This document shows positions 60,037-64,000 of a DNA stretch of 64,000 bases, piece after piece (within the stretch, counting starts at the first letter, position 1; every line of letters starts with the position of its first letter). The DNA is taken from positions 543,001 to 607,000 of the forward strand of contig NZ_CP130044.1 in the NCBI RefSeq assembly GCF_030505395.1, in the 5' to 3' direction. The notes under the pieces were generated by a model. That model was not told where the DNA came from and did not search any database. It saw only the letters and a list, made by a program, of their open reading frames with translations. Made by a program: the position numbers and the translations under genes. This DNA comes from Asticcacaulis sp. ZE23SCel15 (GTDB taxonomy: Bacteria > Pseudomonadota > Alphaproteobacteria > Caulobacterales > Caulobacteraceae).

Positions 60037-60906
60037 TTAAGCTGGTCGACCCGACGCCAGAGGCCCATAAAGATCGGTGCGGCGGTCGCGGAAAAAGCCC
60101 CAGGCAGCACGGTGGGTATGCAGATAATCCAGATCAAATGTGTGCACCAGCACACCTTCATCCTTAGCCCCAAACAGTTCGACCAGATCGCCGCGATGAT
60201 TGGCGATAAAACTGTGACCATAGAAGGTCTGACCGGCTTCGGTGACCTGCTCATGACCGATGCGGTTTGAGGCCACTACCGGCACCACATTGGATACGGC
60301 ATGGCCCTGCATGGCGCGCTGCCACGGGGCGGCGGTATCGAGCGAGGTATCGTGCGGCTCAGAGCCAATCGCGGTCGGGTACATCAAAATCTCCGCGCCC
60401 ATCAGCATCATCGAACGCGCCGTTTCCGGATACCACTGATCCCAGCAGATACCGACGCCGATCTTGGCGAATTTGGTGTCCCAGACCTTGAAACCCGTAT
60501 CGCCCGGCCGGAAATAGTATTTTTCCTGATAGCCCGGCCCGTCAGGGATATGGCTCTTGCGGTAAACGCCCAGGGCTTCACCGCCCGCGTCGATCATGAC
60601 CAGGCTGTTGAAATAGTGCGGGCCTTCGCGCTCATAGATCGAGACCGGAATGGCGACATTCAGTTCCCGCGCCAGCTCAGCCATAGCGATCACCGCCGGA
60701 TGGGTGCGCCATTCATAGGCGGTCGCGAACCATTTTTCCTCTTGCGAGACACAAAAATACGGCCCCTGAAACAGCTCCGACGGCAGGATGACTTGGGCAC
60801 CTTTGCTGGCGGCTTCGCGCACAAAATCTGCGGTCTTTTTGATATTGGCAGCCATGTCATCGCCGTAAGACGTCTGGATGGCGGCTACGGTTACGGTTCG
60901 GGTCAT
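60037..60906 (-). CDS. aguB: N-carbamoylputrescine amidase
   Basis: 289 residues from ATG 60906, with AAGGAA upstream. Nitrilase-superfamily enzyme converting N-carbamoylputrescine to putrescine. The Glu-Lys-Cys triad is visible: VILPSELFQGPYFC, YRKSHIPDGPGYQEKYYF and GVGICWDQWYPETARSMML. Downstream of aguA on the same strand but separated by 173 bases of family B repeat DNA. Confidence 0.94.
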   Translation of the reverse strand: MTRTVTVAAIQTSYGDDMAANIKKTADFVREAASKGAQVILPSELFQGPYFCVSQEEKWFATAYEWRTHPAVIAMAELARELNVAIPVSIYEREGPHYFNSLVMIDAGGEALGVYRKSHIPDGPGYQEKYYFRPGDTGFKVWDTKFAKIGVGICWDQWYPETARSMMLMGAEILMYPTAIGSEPHDTSLDTAAPWQRAMQGHAVSNVVPVVASNRIGHEQVTEAGQTFYGHSFIANHRGDLVELFGAKDEGVLVHTFDLDYLHTHRAAWGFFRDRRTDLYGPLASGRPA

Positions 60907-60919
60907 GCGGTAATTCCTT

Positions 60920-61076
60920 AAACTCTCTCCGCCCCACATTGTGGGGAGGGGGACCGCGAAGCGGTGGAGGGGTATAAAACCGTAGTTCCCCCTCCGTCAT
61001 CTTCGCCTTTGATTCGATGGCACGGCTCGGGCCGTCCCGCTCCCCATCTGCGCCGAAACGCTTGATAGGGAGGAGA
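60920..61076. repeat. Repeat family B pair between aguB and aguA
   Basis: First unit: CTCTCCGCCCCACATTGTGG with GGGAGGGGG, then GCGAAGCGG and TGGAGGGG. Second unit: CCCCCTCCGTC, an inner CGGCTCGGGCCG segment, then CTCCCC...GGGAGGAG. The two fill the gap upstream of aguB almost completely. Confidence 0.55.
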
Positions 61077-61079
61077 TTT

Positions 61080-62147
61080 CTAAGCGCGGATTAACGGCAC
61101 TTGCTGGCTGATACAGTGAAACGATCCCCCGCCGGTCAGAATGGCTTCGGACGACAGGCCAAGCACCGTCCGCTCCGGGAACAGACTCTGGATCGCTTCC
61201 ACCGCCATTTCGCCGGGACGGTCATTATAGATCGGCACGACCACGCAGTCATTGGCGATCAGAAAGTTCATATGGGAAGCCGGAATGATTTCGCCATCTT
61301 CATCCAGCGTTTTTCCAGGCGACGGGATGCGCACGACCTGAATTGGCATACCGCGGGCATCGGTTTGCTGGCTTAAGAATTTGGCCGTAGCATCGTAGAT
61401 TTCGGCATTGGGGTCATCCACGCCAAACGCAACCGGGCAGGCCACCACGCCGGGGGCCACAAAGCGCGCCAGATTGTCGATATGGCCGTCAGTATGGTCA
61501 TTGAGCAAACCATCGCCCAGCCAGATGATCTTCTTGGCCCCCAGCGCCTCGGCCAGAGCCTGCTCCGCCGTCGATTGCGTCCAGTCCGGGTTGCGGTTCG
61601 GGTTGAGCAGGCACTGACGCGTGGTCAGCACCGTGCCAAAGCCATCGTGATCCAGTGATCCACCTTCGAGAATAAATTCATGTAATTCAGACGCATGGCC
61701 ATCCGCCGTGGTGATCTGGGCGGCGACCTGATCGTCATATTTCAGATGGTACTTGCCCCCCCAGCCGTTGTTCAGAAAGCTGATCGGGCGGGCGGCGTGA
61801 TGATCCTTACCGTCCTTATCGAGCGAGACATAGATCGGGCCGGTATCGCGAAACCAGATATCGCCGAATTTACCGTCGATAATCTCAACCTTTTTGAGGT
61901 CACCCAGCATGTCTTCGGCGGCTTTGCGCGCCGCCTCCCCCATGACCATCAGCTTGACATGCTCATCACCAGCTTCGGCTAGCACCCGCGCCAAGGCGGC
62001 CACTTCGGCCTGAGCCGGGATCAGGTCTTCCTGCCACAGGTTCTCATGGCTGGGAAAGCCCAGCCACATGGCCTGATGCGGTTCCCACTCCGCCGGCACA
62101 ACGCGGTCGTCGGAAAAGCCGTTAGCGGCGGGCACATTCTTGGTCAT
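61080..62147 (-). CDS. aguA: Agmatine deiminase
   Basis: 355 residues. It hydrolyses agmatine to N-carbamoylputrescine. Peptidyl-arginine deiminase fold: MWLGFPSHENLWQEDL, DIWFRDTGPIYV, FILEGGSLDHDGFGTVLTTR, NDHTDGHIDNLARFV, and the catalytic Cys near the end in TGGGSFHCISQQ. With aguB it provides agmatine to putrescine conversion; an arginine decarboxylase is not obvious in the window. Confidence 0.95.
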   Translation of the reverse strand: MTKNVPAANGFSDDRVVPAEWEPHQAMWLGFPSHENLWQEDLIPAQAEVAALARVLAEAGDEHVKLMVMGEAARKAAEDMLGDLKKVEIIDGKFGDIWFRDTGPIYVSLDKDGKDHHAARPISFLNNGWGGKYHLKYDDQVAAQITTADGHASELHEFILEGGSLDHDGFGTVLTTRQCLLNPNRNPDWTQSTAEQALAEALGAKKIIWLGDGLLNDHTDGHIDNLARFVAPGVVACPVAFGVDDPNAEIYDATAKFLSQQTDARGMPIQVVRIPSPGKTLDEDGEIIPASHMNFLIANDCVVVPIYNDRPGEMAVEAIQSLFPERTVLGLSSEAILTGGGSFHCISQQVPLIRA

Positions 62148-62317
62148 TCAAAACGTCCGGTCTATGCGGGTAAATTGTGCGGTCATTTATACGTCTGACC
62201 TTATGATATCCTCTTTAAGCGCCTCATACACATAAGAAAAGGTCTTGCCTATGGCCAGACGCGCTCGCGCACAAAAAAACACAAGTGCGTGTCTCCGTTG
62301 CACAAACCGGGCTGCAC

Positions 62318-62352
62318 AAAAAAGCGGCCCCTGCACAAAACAGGAGCCGCTG
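62318..62352 (-). terminator. Intrinsic terminator after the TonB-dependent receptor
   Basis: On the minus strand AGCGGCTCCTG, loop TTTTGTG, CAGGGGCCGCT is followed by six T, about 25 bases beyond the receptor stop. Confidence 0.9.
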
Positions 62353-62377
62353 ATTTTAGGTCAAAGATCAGATGATC

Positions 62378-64000
62378 TTAGAACTGGGTACGCAGGGTCA
62401 GAGACACCGTACGTGGCGCGCCCAGTTGGTAGAACACTGTGCCTGCGTTTACGTTCAGGCCCTCGTTATCAACGAACGCCTTAGCGTTATTCTGATAGCC
62501 CGTGCCATGCAGATACTGCTCATCAAACAGGTTGACGACGTTCAGTTGGACGTAGGTACCTTGGCGGAATTGCTCCAGATCGTAACGTACAGCGGCATTC
62601 CACAGGGTGTAGCGCGGGGCGATTTCGTCGTTGACATAGGTGTAATAGCGGTCACCGACGTACTTGGCATTCAGGTTCAGGTTCAGGTTCGACGTGATGT
62701 CGTAGTTCATACCGAAGGTCCACATCCATTCCGGCATACCGGTCAGTTGCTTACCCTTGGTTGGCAGAAGACGCTGATCGCCACCCAGAAGCACAGATGT
62801 CAGACCGTTGACGATATCTTCCTGAAGCTCAGTGTCAGTCCAAGTAGCACTGGCGCTAAGTACGAGGTTGTCAACCGGGCTGTAGTTTCCGCTGGCTTCA
62901 ACACCTTTACGCTTAACTTCACCGACGTTGGTGAAGGTCGAATAACCCGCCAAGTCCGTAGAGTCCTGAACAAAGGCTTCAACCAAACGATCTTGATCCT
63001 TGGCCGAGAATACCGTCACAGTACCATTGAAGTTAGAGGCGCTGTAGCGGTAGCCCAGTTCGACCGTTTGCGAGGTTTCCGGAGCCGGATTACGGGTAAC
63101 CACCGTGTTGTTTTCCAGCTTGACGTCATAAAGAGCGTCGGTACGCGGTGCCGACAGGGACTCAGCGTAGGTTGCAAACAATTGGCCACCATGCTCGAAA
63201 TTCCAGGTCAGACCGAGGTTTGGCAGAGTCTTGGTGAACTCAAGGCTACGGCTGTAAGGCGTGATGTAGCGCGTCGTGCCTTGTCCCTGCAAGGTTACAA
63301 CGCTGATGGTTGGATCTGTCGTAGCCGTCGTCGTCAACACATTCTGAGTCGTACAAACTGGGTTGATAGACGCGTTGGTGCCAAGTTGCGAATAGCAGTT
63401 CTGGTTCAGTTCGCGTGACAGCGTCTGATGACGGACGCCAACCGAGACGAACAGTTTTTCATCAAGGAAGCGGCCCAGATATTCAGCCGAGAATACATCA
63501 ACATCAGCGTAAGACAGACGGTCACGGCGGCGCAAGATGCTGCCATCGGCGGTCGCGATACGCAGGTCATGATTGACCTTACCGGAGAAGACATCTTGCG
63601 GTGAACCATCAGCATTGCGAAGGGTGATTTCACCGGATTGACGGTGACGGGCACGGTCGATCGAGGCGTTGACGCGGATCGTGTGCAGATCCGTCAGACG
63701 ATAAATCGCCGAGGATTGCAGAGAATAACGCATCGTATTGGTGATATTCGGGCGATACAATTGCAGAGTGGTCGGCGTTCCGCTTCCATCAACATCCACA
63801 TACGGAACCGTCGAGAACAAGGCGCCGCGAAGCTGGCCGCTGGTTTCTGCCAATGTTCCGGTAGAGCCACCTAAAGCGAGTGTATACTGATAGGTCGGAT
63901 CAACCGTGATGGTCAGCTTATCCGTGATAACCCACTTCGACTTGATACGGACGTTGCCTGTATCAGACGGGTTAACCGAACCACGGGTATTGAAGAAATC
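62378..64000 (-). CDS. TonB-dependent receptor (5' end outside window)
   Basis: 540 codons of the C-terminal beta-barrel are visible; the frame is open through the window edge, so the plug domain and TonB box lie outside. Barrel strands alternate aromatic and polar residues; TYAESLSAPRTDALYDVKLE and VELGYRYSASNFNGTVTVFS fit TonB receptors, and the protein ends in the outer-membrane signature SLTLRTQF with terminal Phe. Ligand unknown. Such receptors are numerous in Caulobacterales. Confidence 0.92.
   Translation of the reverse strand, partial: DFFNTRGSVNPSDTGNVRIKSKWVITDKLTITVDPTYQYTLALGGSTGTLAETSGQLRGALFSTVPYVDVDGSGTPTTLQLYRPNITNTMRYSLQSSAIYRLTDLHTIRVNASIDRARHRQSGEITLRNADGSPQDVFSGKVNHDLRIATADGSILRRRDRLSYADVDVFSAEYLGRFLDEKLFVSVGVRHQTLSRELNQNCYSQLGTNASINPVCTTQNVLTTTATTDPTISVVTLQGQGTTRYITPYSRSLEFTKTLPNLGLTWNFEHGGQLFATYAESLSAPRTDALYDVKLENNTVVTRNPAPETSQTVELGYRYSASNFNGTVTVFSAKDQDRLVEAFVQDSTDLAGYSTFTNVGEVKRKGVEASGNYSPVDNLVLSASATWTDTELQEDIVNGLTSVLLGGDQRLLPTKGKQLTGMPEWMWTFGMNYDITSNLNLNLNAKYVGDRYYTYVNDEIAPRYTLWNAAVRYDLEQFRQGTYVQLNVVNLFDEQYLHGTGYQNNAKAFVDNEGLNVNAGTVFYQLGAPRTVSLTLRTQF

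Noticed and set aside
62245-62484. Plus-strand open frame at the receptor end
   Set aside because: It covers the receptor terminator and the antisense of the receptor C-terminus.
1-64000. Search by eye for tRNA, rRNA, CRISPR, insertion sequences and phage genes
   Set aside because: None found. Direct-repeat arrays, transposase motifs and integrase motifs are absent; the only structural RNAs supported are the SRP RNA and the small RNA candidate.

Overview
The window is a chromosomal segment of an alphaproteobacterium, most likely a member of the Caulobacterales. Asticcacaulis or a close relative is my guess from moderate GC and gene content, but the genus is not proven. The supporting markers are the phosphotransferase ChpT, a MucR regulator, DivJ/PleC-type histidine kinases, a CtrA-type TTAA-N7-TTAA box, a DUF2336 protein, a complete Cpa (tight adherence, Tad) pilus locus and the gene order dnaX-ybaB-recR beside the 4.5S RNA gene. 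No tRNA, rRNA, CRISPR array, insertion sequence or prophage is visible.

Layout. 1-7.7 kb: two divergent histidine kinases, sufE, a DUF6456-like protein beside a DnaA domain IV-like protein, a PAS protein, mucR, a DUF2336 protein and cysK. 8-15 kb: chpT, then a chemotaxis operon cheA-cheW-cheY-cheB-cheR with an intrinsic terminator inside it. 15-21 kb: recR, ybaB, dnaX, the SRP RNA, a glutamine amidotransferase, pheA and kdsB, mostly on the minus strand. 21-26.6 kb: a membrane-anchored cytochrome c with a frameshifted tail, an NlpC/P60 hydrolase, an M17 aminopeptidase, a TPR protein and nrdB. 26.7-28.1 kb: a small accessory patch with a coiled-coil/winged-helix protein, a frameshifted mini-gene and a DUF559 nuclease framed by dispersed repeats. 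28-33 kb: an esterase lipoprotein, another lipoprotein, AMP nucleosidase and pabB. 33-44.8 kb: the pilus locus, with two TadE-like genes and a CpaC-N-domain protein transcribed divergently from two pilin genes and cpaA-cpaH. 45-50 kb: nrdA, panD, a DUF924 protein, a TetR regulator and a glycosyltransferase. 50-55 kb: a phosphorus-uptake cluster (phnC-phnD-phnE plus two pstS paralogues with PhoB-type boxes). 55-62 kb: polyamine genes (fold-III decarboxylase with a structured leader, deoxyhypusine synthase-like enzyme, N-carbamoylputrescine amidase, agmatine deiminase) interrupted by a GT39-type membrane glycosyltransferase and a probable small RNA. The window ends inside a TonB-dependent receptor.

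The intergenic spaces hold three dispersed palindromic repeat families. Family A is a roughly 100-bp element with a GCAGGTAC/GTACCTGC hairpin. It lies at or just after the stop codons of recR and nrdA, with a reduced copy beyond cysK. Family B is a G-rich hairpin coupled to a palindrome whose sequence differs in every copy; it occurs in about eight places and frames the DUF559 gene. Family C is an AAAGTTTG...ATACTTT hairpin with three copies. These repeats, the decarboxylase leader with mutually exclusive helices, and the C-rich small RNA candidate are the signals least explained by ordinary gene annotation.
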